Assembly (NCBI GenBank): GCA_964432205.1
Contig: CAYSMK010000026.1
Span: 1-64,000 of the forward strand
Length of the DNA stretch: 64,000 nucleotides
Direction: 5' to 3'
DNA from: Geomobilibacter sp964432205
GTDB lineage: Bacteria; Desulfobacterota; Desulfuromonadia; Geobacterales; DSM-12255
The number at the start of each line of letters is the position of its first letter. Position 1 is the stretch's first letter. Positions 9,083 to 18,474 of this stretch are shown here, piece after piece. The notes under the pieces are model-generated. The model had not been told where the DNA came from, did not search any database, and worked only from the letters and a program-made list of their open reading frames with translations. The position numbers and the translations under genes are program-made.

Positions 9083-11500
9083 GTGGACCGACCGCTCCTC
9101 CTCCCCCTGTGTGCGCTTATTCTCGGCCTCTGCACTGCCTGGTTCCTGCCGTTCCCCAACCCGCCAACCGTTCCCCTCGTAGGCCTGCTCTTTGCCGTTG
9201 CGGCGTTGTCGCTGTTTCGACGCAGCACGATTCCGTTTGCCGGTGCCGTCATGGCGCTCCTTTTCGTCTGGGGCTTCTGGTCGCTCCAGCCGCTTCTGCA
9301 CCCGAAGAGTGCTGATCGACAGCTGAGCCGGCTGGCAGATGGTACCGACCTGACCATGGAAGGGGTCGTTGACCGCCGTCCGGAAAACAGGGACCAGGGG
9401 CTGCGGCTGACCGTTCAGGTGGACCGCGTTTTTGGCACCGGGCGGCTCGTATCGGCTGCCGGCAGGGTTCTCGTTACTGTTGGTAGCGGTCTGCCGGCCT
9501 GCACCACCGGCGACAGGATCAGGTTCGTGGCGCGGCTGAAGGAGCCGCGCCCCTATGGCCTGCCGGGAGAGTTCGACTATCGGCGCTTCCTGGCGCTTAG
9601 AGGCATAGGGGTGACCGCGTTTGTGGCAGAGGGGAAGGATATCGTCCTCCTCGAAACAGCGGCACGACCTTCACTGGAACGGCGGATCGATCTCCTGGCC
9701 GACCGGATAGGAAAGGGGATCGACGCCGCCCTGCCGCAGCCGGAAGCGGGCATACTGCGGGCGCTGCTGATCGGCGACATGGGCAAGGTGCCACAGGGGA
9801 TCAAGGATGCCTACAGCCGCACCGGTGTGAACCATATCCTCTCCATATCCGGCTTCCATGTCGGCATCGTTGCCCTCATGCTGCTGCACCTCCTGTTTGC
9901 CGCCTGTCGCCTGGTCCCTTTTCTGCTCCTCCATGGCTGGGTGCGGCGCGGACTCGGGGTGACGGTCTTGCCGGCGATCCTGTTCTACCTGCTGCTTTCC
10001 GGTTCGGCCCCGGCGACCGTGCGCTCGGTGGTCATGCTCGCGGCGTACGGTCTGGCGCTGCTCCTGGAGCGGGAAACCGACCCGATCAACGCGCTGATGC
10101 TGGCCGCACTGGTGATCCTTGGTCTTGAGCCGCCAGCCCTGTTCGATCTTTCCTTCCAATTCTCGTTTCTGGCCCTGTGGGGGATCATCGTGCTGACCCC
10201 GCTTTTCATGCGGCCTTGGTCCAGTCTGGGCAAGGGGGTATGCTATCGGCTGCTGCAGCTCCTGATGGCCTCTGCGGCGGCGACTCTCGCGACGCTCCTG
10301 CCGGTGGCCTATTATTTCCATCAGGCATCGGCTACCGGTCTGATCAGCAACTTTCTCATTATCCCGCTCATGGGGTATGGCGCGGTCCTGGCCGGTTTCG
10401 TCGCCCTGCCGCTGCTCGTCGCCCTGCCGCTGCTCGTCGCCTCTCCGCCCCTGGCGTTGCCGTTCCTGCACCTGGCGGGATTCATGATCCACCTCTCCAA
10501 CTGGCTCATCGGCTATCTGGACCGTCTGCCACTCCTGCCCAGGTTTGCACCGGACCGGCTGCAACTTGGCCTCTTTTTCCTGGCAATGGTCGCAATCACC
10601 TTTGTCAGACGTCCCGGCTGGCGGTTCGGCGCAACCGGCGTCCTGTTGGCCGGCATATTCGGCGCTGCCCTGCTGCCGGGGGTACGGCCGGCTGGCGCAT
10701 TTTCGATCCTGTTTCTGAGTGTCGGGCAGGGGGAGTCGACCCTGCTGACGTTTCCCGACGGCAAGACCATGCTCATCGATGGTGGCGGCAGCTTTCGGGA
10801 AACCGTCCACGATGTGGGCGAACGGCTGGTGGCGCCTGCTCTCTGGGAGCTCGGGGTACGGAACATAGATTATCTCGTCCTCAGCCATCCCCACCCGGAT
10901 CATCTGAACGGCCTGCTCTTCATTGCCCGGCAGTTTCGGATCGGTGAGTTCTGGGAGGGGGAAGGCGTAGGGGCCGATGAGCGGTATCTGGCGTTGAAAC
11001 AGCTTCTGGGCGAGCGGGGAGTGCGGTGTCGCGTCAAACGCGGTGCTGACCCGGCGGCAAACATCGGCGGTGTGCGGGTAGAGGTGCTGAGTCCTTCCGG
11101 CGCGACGACCGGCGCGAGCGACGCCAACGATGCGTCACTGATCCTGCGGTTTTCCGATGGTCCCTTTTCGCTCCTCATGACCGGCGATGCGGGAAGGGAG
11201 ATTCAACGGCGCCTGTTGGCAAAATCGGAGCAGGTCCGGTGCTCGGTACTCAAGGTTCCCCACCACGGCAGCCGGCTCACCAACGATCCCGAATTCTTCT
11301 TTGCCGCGGCGCCGCGGGTTGCGGTGGTTTCCGCCGGCTACGACAACCGGTTCCGGTTTCCGGCTCCGGAAACCGTTGTCCACCTGCAGCGGAGCGGGGC
11401 TGTCGTGTACCGGACCGATCTGCACGGCACCATCATGATCGAGCATCGCGGGCCAGAGGCGGGGTTCCGTATTTCCACGCCGTTCGGCCATTTCAATTGA
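9083..11500 (+). CDS. comEC: ComEC/Rec2 DNA-uptake channel
   Basis: Inner-membrane channel for import of single-stranded DNA in natural transformation. 805 residues in the standard order: N-terminal membrane and DUF4131/OB-like part (1-230), Competence domain of many helices (about 230-510; SRTGVNHILSISGFHVGIVAL is the diagnostic motif) and a C-terminal metallo-beta-lactamase domain (about 540-790) with LSHPHPDHLNG, MTGDAG and VPHHGS. The metal ligands are present, so the nuclease-like domain may be active. Start is GTG 9083 with GGGGGAGG upstream. No other competence genes are in view. Confidence 0.93.
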   Translation: MDRPLLLPLCALILGLCTAWFLPFPNPPTVPLVGLLFAVAALSLFRRSTIPFAGAVMALLFVWGFWSLQPLLHPKSADRQLSRLADGTDLTMEGVVDRRPENRDQGLRLTVQVDRVFGTGRLVSAAGRVLVTVGSGLPACTTGDRIRFVARLKEPRPYGLPGEFDYRRFLALRGIGVTAFVAEGKDIVLLETAARPSLERRIDLLADRIGKGIDAALPQPEAGILRALLIGDMGKVPQGIKDAYSRTGVNHILSISGFHVGIVALMLLHLLFAACRLVPFLLLHGWVRRGLGVTVLPAILFYLLLSGSAPATVRSVVMLAAYGLALLLERETDPINALMLAALVILGLEPPALFDLSFQFSFLALWGIIVLTPLFMRPWSSLGKGVCYRLLQLLMASAAATLATLLPVAYYFHQASATGLISNFLIIPLMGYGAVLAGFVALPLLVALPLLVASPPLALPFLHLAGFMIHLSNWLIGYLDRLPLLPRFAPDRLQLGLFFLAMVAITFVRRPGWRFGATGVLLAGIFGAALLPGVRPAGAFSILFLSVGQGESTLLTFPDGKTMLIDGGGSFRETVHDVGERLVAPALWELGVRNIDYLVLSHPHPDHLNGLLFIARQFRIGEFWEGEGVGADERYLALKQLLGERGVRCRVKRGADPAANIGGVRVEVLSPSGATTGASDANDASLILRFSDGPFSLLMTGDAGREIQRRLLAKSEQVRCSVLKVPHHGSRLTNDPEFFFAAAPRVAVVSAGYDNRFRFPAPETVVHLQRSGAVVYRTDLHGTIMIEHRGPEAGFRISTPFGHFN

Positions 11501-11575
11501 CACTGTTTCCCCTGTTTGTTAGCTTTTACTTCTGTTCAGCTTGTCCACCGGGCTGCACCAAAGGAGTTTCCATTC

Positions 11576-12991
11576 ATGGAAAAGATACTGGTTGTCGAGG
11601 ATGACAAGTTTTTCCGCGAGGTCTTTTCCAGCCTTCTCGAAGAGGACGGCTACCATGTGGACGTGGCTGCCACCGGACACGAAGCCCTGAAGAAGCTTGC
11701 CAAGGAAGAGTACCAGGTGGTGGTGACCGATCTGATGATGGCGGATATCAGCGGTCTTGAGATCCTCTCCCGGGTCAAGCAGCTGGACCCGGCAATCGAG
11801 GTGATCATGGTGACCGGTCATGGCAATATTGAAACTGCAATCTATGCCTTGAAGAACGGTGCCCGTGATTACCTGATGAAACCGATCAATCACGAGGAGT
11901 TCAGACATGCCGTTGCCCTTTGTATGGAGCAGCGGCGTCTATTGGACGAGAACCTGGAGCTGAAATCCCAGATCAAACTCTTCCAGGTAAGCCAGAATAT
12001 TGCCAACTGTCTTGATCTGGAGCGGATCTACGCTATGGTGGTCGATGCCCTTGCCAAGGAAGTCGGCGGTTCGAAGGGACTCGGTTTCTTTCCCGGTGGT
12101 GACGGTGCGCTGGACCTTAAGGTCTGCAGGGGGGTGAGCGAGGCAATCGGTAATCAGCTTGCCGAATACCTGCAGAGAGGGTATGACTGGCACAAGGATG
12201 GGGCCGAGAGTCTCGTGGTCCTGAACAATTTCCTTCCCAAGGAACAGAGTGGTCCGGACCCGGGTGGCATCAAGGATGCCCTGCTGTTTTTCATCAGGTC
12301 AAAGCGTCATCTGCAGGGGGTGGTGGCCATCTTCAACACCCCGCGTAAATCGTTCCCGGCCGAGATCAACTACCGGAACGTGAACTTTCTGCTGGATCAG
12401 TCTTCCCTGGCCCTTGAAAACGCCATCCGGTACACTACGGTCAAGAATCTGCTGAATATCGACGAGTTGACCGGACTCTACAATTACCGTTACCTGGAAA
12501 TAGCCCTGGAGCGCGAGATCAAGCGGTCGAATCGTTTCGGCCTTGATCTGTCGGTCATTTTCCTGGATATCGATCACCTGAAGTCGGTCAACGATGCCCA
12601 TGGCCACCTGGTCGGTAGCAGTATCCTCAAGGAGGTCGGGGGACTCATCAAGCGATCGGTGCGTGAGGTGGACATCATCATCCGCTACGGTGGCGACGAA
12701 TATACCGTGCTCCTGGTGGAGACCGGTCCCAACGGGGCGGCAATCGTTGCGGAGCGTATCCGCAAGGCCATTGAGGAACATACCTTTGTCATCAATGAGA
12801 GTCTCAGGCTGAGGCTCACGGCCAGCCTGGGGTATGCCAGCTACCCCGGTGATTCATCGTCCAAGGTGGAACTCCTGGAAATGGCTGACCAGGCCATGTA
12901 TTTCGGAAAAGCCAGCGGCAAGAATACGGTTTTTCATATCCCATCAGAGACATTCCGGCAGATTGCCGAGAGTAAGGAGAGCGTCAGTTGA
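11576..12991 (+). CDS. Response regulator with REC, GAF-like and GGDEF domains
   Basis: 471 residues. REC domain at 1-120 with phospho-acceptor Asp52 (VVTDLMM) and the Lys of YLMKPIN; a GAF-like sensor region at about 135-300; a diguanylate cyclase domain at about 305-465. The signature reads GGDEY instead of GGDEF, and an RxxD inhibitory site (REVD) sits exactly five residues before it. It probably makes c-di-GMP with feedback control, but the F-to-Y change should be kept in mind. ATG 11576 has AAGGAG upstream. The last codons overlap the start of hisS by four bases. The PilZ gene nearby on the other strand is a possible c-di-GMP receptor. Confidence 0.88.
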   Translation: MEKILVVEDDKFFREVFSSLLEEDGYHVDVAATGHEALKKLAKEEYQVVVTDLMMADISGLEILSRVKQLDPAIEVIMVTGHGNIETAIYALKNGARDYLMKPINHEEFRHAVALCMEQRRLLDENLELKSQIKLFQVSQNIANCLDLERIYAMVVDALAKEVGGSKGLGFFPGGDGALDLKVCRGVSEAIGNQLAEYLQRGYDWHKDGAESLVVLNNFLPKEQSGPDPGGIKDALLFFIRSKRHLQGVVAIFNTPRKSFPAEINYRNVNFLLDQSSLALENAIRYTTVKNLLNIDELTGLYNYRYLEIALEREIKRSNRFGLDLSVIFLDIDHLKSVNDAHGHLVGSSILKEVGGLIKRSVREVDIIIRYGGDEYTVLLVETGPNGAAIVAERIRKAIEEHTFVINESLRLRLTASLGYASYPGDSSSKVELLEMADQAMYFGKASGKNTVFHIPSETFRQIAESKESVS

Positions 12992-14232
12992 TCGTCAACG
13001 CCATCAAGGGATTCAACGATATCCTGCCCGGGGAAGTCGAGAAGTGGCAGCATATCGAAGCAACCGCCCGGCGGGTCTTCGGTTTTTACGGTTTCGCAGA
13101 AATCCGGATACCGATTCTGGAAAAAACCGAACTGTTTGCCCGTTCCATCGGTGATGCCACGGACATCGTCGAGAAGGAGATGTACTCCTTTGTCGACAAA
13201 GGGGAAAACCGCATTACCTTGCGGCCTGAAGGGACTGCCGGCGTCATGCGCGCCTTCATCGAGCATAAGCTCTATGCGGCCGATGCGGTCAGCAAGCTTT
13301 ACTACATGGGGCCGATGTTTCGCTACGAGCGGCCGCAGAAGGGTCGTTACCGCCAGTTCCACCAGATCGGCGCCGAGGTGACCGGGGTGAAGGACCCGAA
13401 AGTGGATGCCCAGGTACTGACCATGCTCTGCCACTTCTTCGCGGAGCTCGGTCTTACGGAACCCCGCCTGGAGATCAATTCCCTCGGCTGCCCCGACTGT
13501 CGTCCCGCCTACCGGACCGCACTGAAGGAGTTCCTGCGCGAGCGGCTGTCGGCCCTGTGCGAGGACTGCCAGCGCCGGTTCGAGACCAACCCGCTCAGGG
13601 CTCTTGATTGCAAGGGGGCTGGCTGCAAAGAGGCTACCATCGGGGCACCGTCGGTCCTTGACCACCTCTGCGGGGCCTGTGACGACCATTTCGCCGCGAC
13701 CCGCAGGTATCTGGAACAGGTGGGGACCGACTACACCATCAACAACCGGATGGTGCGCGGGCTGGACTATTACACCCGGACCACCTTCGAGCTGGTCACC
13801 GGCCTGTTGGGTGCCCAGAGTGCCGTGGCAGCCGGTGGCAGGTACGATGGCCTGATCAGCGAACTGGGTGGCCCTGCCATCCCGGGAATCGGCTTTGCCA
13901 TGGGAGTAGAGCGGGTAGCGCTGCTGCTGGATGCCAAAGAGTTCCGTACCCGTCCCGACCTCTTCATCGTTGCCCTGGGTGACGAGGCCCAGGAACGGGC
14001 GTTTGCCCTTATGTGCGCCCTGCAACGGGCCGGGGTTACGGTCGAGATCGATTACGAGGGGAAGAGCCTGAAGAGCCAGTTGCGCAGGTCCGACAAGTTC
14101 AACAGTCGATTCTCCCTCATCATCGGTGGAGACGAACTGGCCCGCGGCACGGCCGTGCTGAAGGATATGGATCGTGGCACCCAGGAGGATGTGGCACTCA
14201 AGGTGGAACTGGTGCTGGGCGCAATCAGCTGA
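12988..14232 (+). CDS. hisS: Histidyl-tRNA synthetase
   Basis: Class II aminoacyl-tRNA synthetase charging tRNA-His. Motif 1 region AIKGFNDILPGE at the N terminus, motif 2 as MFRYERPQKGRYRQFHQIGAE, the histidine-specific motif LVRGLDYYTRT-like as VRGLDYYTRTTFE, motif 3 as GIGFAMGVERV, and a C-terminal anticodon-binding domain (about 320-414). 414 residues is normal. The start is a TTG whose last bases overlap the stop of the upstream regulator, pointing to translational coupling. Confidence 0.95.
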   Translation: MIVNAIKGFNDILPGEVEKWQHIEATARRVFGFYGFAEIRIPILEKTELFARSIGDATDIVEKEMYSFVDKGENRITLRPEGTAGVMRAFIEHKLYAADAVSKLYYMGPMFRYERPQKGRYRQFHQIGAEVTGVKDPKVDAQVLTMLCHFFAELGLTEPRLEINSLGCPDCRPAYRTALKEFLRERLSALCEDCQRRFETNPLRALDCKGAGCKEATIGAPSVLDHLCGACDDHFAATRRYLEQVGTDYTINNRMVRGLDYYTRTTFELVTGLLGAQSAVAAGGRYDGLISELGGPAIPGIGFAMGVERVALLLDAKEFRTRPDLFIVALGDEAQERAFALMCALQRAGVTVEIDYEGKSLKSQLRRSDKFNSRFSLIIGGDELARGTAVLKDMDRGTQEDVALKVELVLGAIS

Positions 14233-14255
14233 CGAGGCGTTGCATTTCCTTAAAG

Positions 14256-14294
14256 AAAAGGCCGGCAGATTCTCGGATCTGCCGGCCTTTTTTA
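14256..14294. terminator. Bidirectional terminator between hisS and the selenoprotein gene
   Basis: GGCCGGCAGAT (14260-14270) pairs with ATCTGCCGGCC (14277-14287) around a 6-nt loop. A T-run follows on the plus strand and an A-rich stretch precedes it, so it can end both convergent genes. Confidence 0.85.
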
Positions 14295-15128
14295 TCTGTC
14301 CAGCGGGCCAAGCCGGCTGAAAGCCTCCCACTCGGGTGGCTGGTAGGTTTCACGCCGCCAGCGAAGTCCGCCATCCTTGATTGTGCCGGGGGCCGTGGCG
14401 CTGAAGAGAAGCTGGAAGGCGAGATAGAGAATGGTGAACTGCTGGTTCACGTTGCCCGGTTCACCGAGCGCATGTCCAAAAGGAAACCTGAGAAAAAGGG
14501 CACGTGGCGGGGGGCATTTTTCGGTGATTTCACGGACAATGGAAAGTGCAACGGTCGGGATGCCGGTTGCCTCGATTGCCCTTGCCACCAGTCCCACGGA
14601 CCGGTTGCAGCTGCCTCAGGCGGGTATCAGCAGTGCGTAGTCTACGCCGGCCGATGCCAGGCTGGCTGCCAGTTCGGGGCCGGTGCGGGTTCGGAGTGTT
14701 TCCAGGTGCCGGCCGGCAATGTGCCCCATGAGCCCATAGGCAGGCGAATGACAGTTCTTTAGGATACCCTGTTGCACTAATTCGAGGAACCGCTCAATTG
14801 GCAGGACGAGGTTAAGGTCTCGCTCGGCATCCCGATGGTCGTAATAATCATGGGTAATTGTCAGGCTGGAGCGGGGGGTGTCGAGGGGGATTTCTCGCCA
14901 AGTCGGGTCACCATCGGGGTCAACCATCGAGAAGGGGGGCTGATCGATGCGGTGTACACCGCCGGTGGTAATCAGGGCGACATTTGCATCGCGCAGCTCT
15001 TTGCCAGGGATGGTCCAGGGAATAGTGTCGGAATTCCTGTCAAGCTTTCTTCCCCATGATGCGGCGAGATCCGGGAAGAATGAGAAGATGCGAGCCAGCA
15101 TGCGGTGTCTGAAACGAATAAGTTCCAT
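14292..15128 (-). CDS. GrdB-like selenoprotein (glycine/betaine/D-proline reductase B family)
   Basis: A continuous 278-residue frame if the TGA at 14618-14616 is read as selenocysteine. Upstream the frame gives ASAGVDYALLIPA; downstream it continues as GSCNRSVGLVARAIEATGIPTV, so the motif is Sec171-Gly-Ser-Cys174, the UxxC redox site of the selenoprotein B family (PF07355 type). Both halves keep family-like sequence and codon use, and a SECIS-like hairpin follows directly. Known relatives reduce glycine, betaine, sarcosine or D-proline in clostridia; the role of the shorter single-UxxC forms in Geobacter relatives is not established. It starts five bases after the pilZ stop, so the two are probably one transcript. 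No sel genes are in the window. A naive gene call would split it in two. Confidence 0.82.
14584..14618 (-). promoter_or_regulatory. Bacterial SECIS element with Sec UGA
   Basis: On the minus strand the UGA (14618-14616) is followed after 18 nt by a loop GTG (14597-14595), held by an 8-bp stem ACCGGTCC/GGACTGGT that can extend by two pairs past an A-G mismatch. Loop distance and a G followed by U in the loop fit SelB-recognised bacterial SECIS elements. Confidence 0.7.
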
Positions 15129-15133
15129 GCTGA

Positions 15134-15487
15134 CTAGACGATACAGCTCACCACTTTGTAGACCTCGTTCATTACCACGTCGGGGTCGGTGGCCTGATGC
15201 ATGATCATGTCACGAAGCCTGACGAAAGATTCCACCGTCATTTTGTTTATTTCCAGTCCGACACCGTTTTCGTCCTGTCTTATGACCCGGGCGTCCATGC
15301 CGATATCGGTGTACGGGTAGGCATTTACTGTCACATGTACCGGGTTGCTTAAAGGAATCAGTATCGATGTCTTTACGTACATCCCCTTGAGGCTGATGTC
15401 ATCCACTTCACCTGAGAGGCTGGAATCATTGTATTCAAGCGATACGTCAGCCTTTAGTTTGACCCTGGTAAAATTTCGCTTTTCCAT
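15134..15487 (-). CDS. PilZ-domain protein, putative c-di-GMP receptor
   Basis: 117 residues, essentially one PilZ domain. The RxxxR c-di-GMP motif is RNFTR (residues 4-8) and the second motif is DISLKG. A TTGGAGG site lies about 11 bases upstream of the start. It may couple c-di-GMP made by proteins such as the GGDEF regulator 2 kb away to an unknown target. The selenoprotein gene follows five bases downstream. Confidence 0.85.
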   Translation of the reverse strand: MEKRNFTRVKLKADVSLEYNDSSLSGEVDDISLKGMYVKTSILIPLSNPVHVTVNAYPYTDIGMDARVIRQDENGVGLEINKMTVESFVRLRDMIMHQATDPDVVMNEVYKVVSCIV

Positions 15488-15735
15488 TGGCCAACAGCCT
15501 CCAAGTAGATTGTAAGCTAAAAAAAATTAATATATCCCAAAATTGGTATTCTTTGGAAAGATATTTTACTTATTGCTACTTGCAATAATAGTACCGCAAA
15601 CAATATTGCTGAAATTGAACATGTTTTGTTTGCCTCAAGGAGGCGCGTTGGTTAAGTGTAAAGTTTTTCGACAAAGTACTCATGGCACAATTGAATGGAC
15701 CAGGTTGATTTTGGGGAGGTCGCTGGAAAAAGTTG

Positions 15736-15765
15736 TTGACTAGGTCAACAGCTCTCTGCTATAAA
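15736..15765 (+). promoter_or_regulatory. Promoter of tRNA-Gly
   Basis: TTGACT (15736-15741) and TATAAA (15760-15765) are 18 bp apart and end 15 bases before the tRNA. The -35 box lies inside a GTTGAC-TAG-GTCAAC palindrome. The 230 bp between the pilZ start and this promoter are AT-rich without a credible gene. Confidence 0.7.
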
Positions 15766-15780
15766 GTCGGAACTTGTTGA

Positions 15781-15855
<75 letters not shown>

Positions 15856-15865
15856 TAAAATAATC

Positions 15866-15882
15866 AACTACTTCAAGTAGTT
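15866..15882 (-). terminator. Hairpin terminator ending the integrase gene
   Basis: AACTACT/AGTAGTT with a 3-nt loop contains the integrase stop codon and is followed on the minus strand by GATTATTTTAT. Confidence 0.5.
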
Positions 15883-17400
15883 ATCAGCATAAAGCCCCTG
15901 GCTTTGACCAAAACTTTGACCAAAAGTGGCGGCAAGGACAGGGGCTTTTGCTGTTTCCGGGGCGGTATCCGTGACTGCCATCTTGAGTCGGTAACGATCG
16001 GGGAAAGAAATTTTCATCTCCTCCAGTGACAAAAAATCTTCACCCAGATAGTCCAGGATCTGTTCCTTTTCGTCAACCAACCCCTGCCGATAAGCACCGT
16101 ACACTTCGTCCACCATTTTCTTCGTGCTGTGCCCCATCAGATCCACCAGGCGGGTCTTCGTCACCCCGATCAGCAGCGACCACTGCACCAGTGTATGCCG
16201 GGCGGCGTAAGGAACCCGCGGCGGAAGCCCGGCCGCTTTCAGCGCCTTATCCCAGACCGTCTTTCTGAACGAATCATAGTTGAACGGTTTGCCGTCCTTC
16301 ATGGATAGCACGAACTGATCGGCCGGAAGAGAGACGTCGTTGGCAAAAGTGATAACCTCGTCACGGCTCGAAGCCGATATTGCCTGATCGATGAACTTTT
16401 TCAGCCTGCCGGTCAGCGGAATCTCCCGCTTGCGGTACCAGTTCTTCGGCTTGAACTTCAGATGGCACTTGCCCGCCTTGTCTTTGACCACCGAACAGCG
16501 GACCTGGATGGAAGCGCCCTTGACATGCTGCTTCTGAAGCCCCTCCAGTTCCGACCCGATCATCCCCATCAACAGCAGCTCCATAACTGGATAATAATGG
16601 GGATCGACAAAGGCCAGAAGCTGTTGCCACTCGGACAGCAGAAACACATCCCGTGTCGAGCAGACCTCCTCGACGACACCATTGGCTTGGGCAGCACGCC
16701 GTTCCCGTTCCTGAAGCTCCTGGTCGGTCAGCTCCTTTAGCCTTTCCGTCGCCGCCGGAAACGGCGAGCGGATAGTCCAGTTGTGCTCGTCGCACCCCGC
16801 CTGCCAGATCCTGATCATCGGGGCGAGAATGTTTTTTACCCGTTTCACCGACAACGGTTTTGCCTTTTTTGCAAGCCTGCCGACAACCCTTTTGGGCCTG
16901 TTGCACCTTTTCAGATTGTCAATGAACGTCTCAACTGTCCCGGCCGTGATCTGCGCGAAGGGCATCCCGCCAAAATAGGGCAGGATTCTGGAGGCAAGAG
17001 CCTCCCGGTAATCCCGTTGCTTGGTCACCGAGGCAAAGGTAGGGATCTTCCTATCCATCCACTTCTTAGCGAACTCGCCGAACAGCACATGCTCCGGCTC
17101 GGGCTTGAAATCGTGTCCCTCAAGGGCCGTGAAGTGGGCCTTGGTTGCCTCGTCGAACCAGTAGAAGGTCTTGGCGAACTGCAAGGTCCGGTTGCGTATC
17201 TTCTCGCCGACATTGTTCATGAACTGGACCAGCTCTTCACGGTTTGCGGCCGTATCCTCCCGATCAGTAGGAAAACGGAGCCGCTGGTTGTAGTAATAAA
17301 AACTGATGTACAGGTACTTGGACCCCTTGGTCCGGTAGATGCTGCTGAACCTGGGCTTCTCCAGTTTACCCTGCCGCCGTACCTTCTTGTTGCTTTTCAT
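15868..17400 (-). CDS. Tyrosine recombinase / integrase of a tRNA-Gly element
   Basis: 510-residue site-specific recombinase. The catalytic domain covers about 270-460. Seen: the box II region PYAARHTLVQW (Tyr in place of the first His of HxxR), LMGHSTKKMVDEVYGAY with the H and the nucleophilic Tyr, and a Lys-bearing beta hairpin FKPKNWYRKREIPLT. The box I Arg is not obvious: the position normally read as TGxR-x-x-E is GMIGSELEGL, with Ile. Either this lineage places the Arg elsewhere or the enzyme is altered. The C-terminal tail of about 50 residues is extra. The gene abuts the 3' end of tRNA-Gly, so attL should overlap the tRNA. I found no second copy of the tRNA 3' end within the window, so attR is beyond it or lost. 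Confidence 0.88.
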   Translation of the reverse strand: MKSNKKVRRQGKLEKPRFSSIYRTKGSKYLYISFYYYNQRLRFPTDREDTAANREELVQFMNNVGEKIRNRTLQFAKTFYWFDEATKAHFTALEGHDFKPEPEHVLFGEFAKKWMDRKIPTFASVTKQRDYREALASRILPYFGGMPFAQITAGTVETFIDNLKRCNRPKRVVGRLAKKAKPLSVKRVKNILAPMIRIWQAGCDEHNWTIRSPFPAATERLKELTDQELQERERRAAQANGVVEEVCSTRDVFLLSEWQQLLAFVDPHYYPVMELLLMGMIGSELEGLQKQHVKGASIQVRCSVVKDKAGKCHLKFKPKNWYRKREIPLTGRLKKFIDQAISASSRDEVITFANDVSLPADQFVLSMKDGKPFNYDSFRKTVWDKALKAAGLPPRVPYAARHTLVQWSLLIGVTKTRLVDLMGHSTKKMVDEVYGAYRQGLVDEKEQILDYLGEDFLSLEEMKISFPDRYRLKMAVTDTAPETAKAPVLAATFGQSFGQSQGLYADNYLK

Positions 17401-17481
17401 GTGTCATGTCCTTTCCATGCGCTACCCCCTTTCGGCTGATTTTCGTTTGCCGAAAAATGATAGCGCGCCTATTGGTGATCA

Positions 17482-17762
17482 TCAAGCTTTTAACTTCAGC
17501 CGGACTCGGTTTCCTCCGGTGCGACTGCGCAAATGTGGGCGTGCGGTGGGCCGATCCGGATGTAGGTGCCGCAGCAGGTCGCGCAGCGAATTTTCGCTCC
17601 AGGGGAAACGATAGATCCGGCCAACCTTACAGTAGTGTACACCGGCGACCAGTTTGCCTGACTCCATCCAGTACGGATTGTGTTGCTGCAGACTGTCATG
17701 CGCCTAGCGAACTCGGTCAGAGAAACCATTTCTATTGAAGAAGTTTCGGACTGTGAAAGCAT
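17482..17762 (-). pseudogene. Frameshifted excisionase-like DNA-binding protein
   Basis: Two overlapping frames join into one small HTH protein. The first gives MLSQSETSSIEMVSLTEFAR then RMTVC; the second continues QQHNPYWMESGKLVAGVHYC and KVGRIYRFPWSENSLRDLLR. The sum resembles MerR/excisionase-type factors placed next to phage-type integrases. The shift lies near 17685-17690 (TGCAGCAAC). It may be a disabled gene, programmed frameshifting or a read error. Position behind the integrase supports a directionality factor. Confidence 0.55.
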
Positions 17763-18474
17763 ATACCCCTCTCAAAGCGTACTAAGGAGGATATGCCGTC
17801 AACTGCAGACAGTATATGGTAGGTAATAGGTACAAAGAGAGTGTTAAAATGGAAGATATGCGGTAATAGTCATGGATAATTAGATAATATGCTTATATCT
17901 AAAATAGCTATAAACCTAATAATGACAGTCATTCTTGCGGATTATTAAATGCAGCAAAAGGTTTGATACTTATAAAATTATATAACAGTTAGAAATGTTA
18001 CTAAAGATTTGCACAATAAGACCGACATGTCATACTAACACTAGTTCCTAACTGGAACTCTCCAATCGCTAACTGCGAGCGGACACACCGGTCAACGTCA
18101 CCGGTTGACACGTGCTGCGAATTAGATCTATCAGGGCGTCCAGCTTGTAGATTCCACATTCGCAGTATTGCTACTGGACACACGGCGCATCGGAGAGCTG
18201 CTCCTGCTAACTGCGGTGCAGCTACTCGAAATTCAAAAAACTTGTAGGATGGAATACCTGCGCCCATGATGACCCATGACGACTGTTGTGGGTCATTTCA
18301 TTTGGGTGCGAAACACGCTGCTGCAATTGTCGAGAACCTTAGCCGAAAACCTGAATCACACACAGACAGCTGTGGCGCTATCGGCGAGTCACAGCTGTTT
18401 AAACTCCTACCGCGATTAAATTGCCAAAAAACGCTGTTAATTCAATCAAATAGGATGTAACCGCGATTCCCATT
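17763..18474. other. AT-rich intergenic region of the integrated element
   Basis: No credible gene on either strand. It contains AT-rich stretches (17880-18000) that could hold integrase arm sites. There is an 8-bp hairpin ATGACCCA/TGGGTCAT at 18266-18293 and a 9-bp inverted repeat ACAGCTGTG/CACAGCTGT around 18368-18398. The last part probably carries the promoter of the structured RNA, but no consensus promoter stands out. Confidence 0.4.

Noticed and set aside
14597..14618. Nonsense mutation in the GrdB-like gene
   Set aside because: The TGA lies in a UxxC motif, and a SECIS stem at the right distance follows; Sec is the better reading.
15543..15743. A 66-codon frame before the tRNA promoter
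   Set aside because: No ribosome site, overlaps the tRNA promoter region and has no recognisable features beyond a hydrophobic start.
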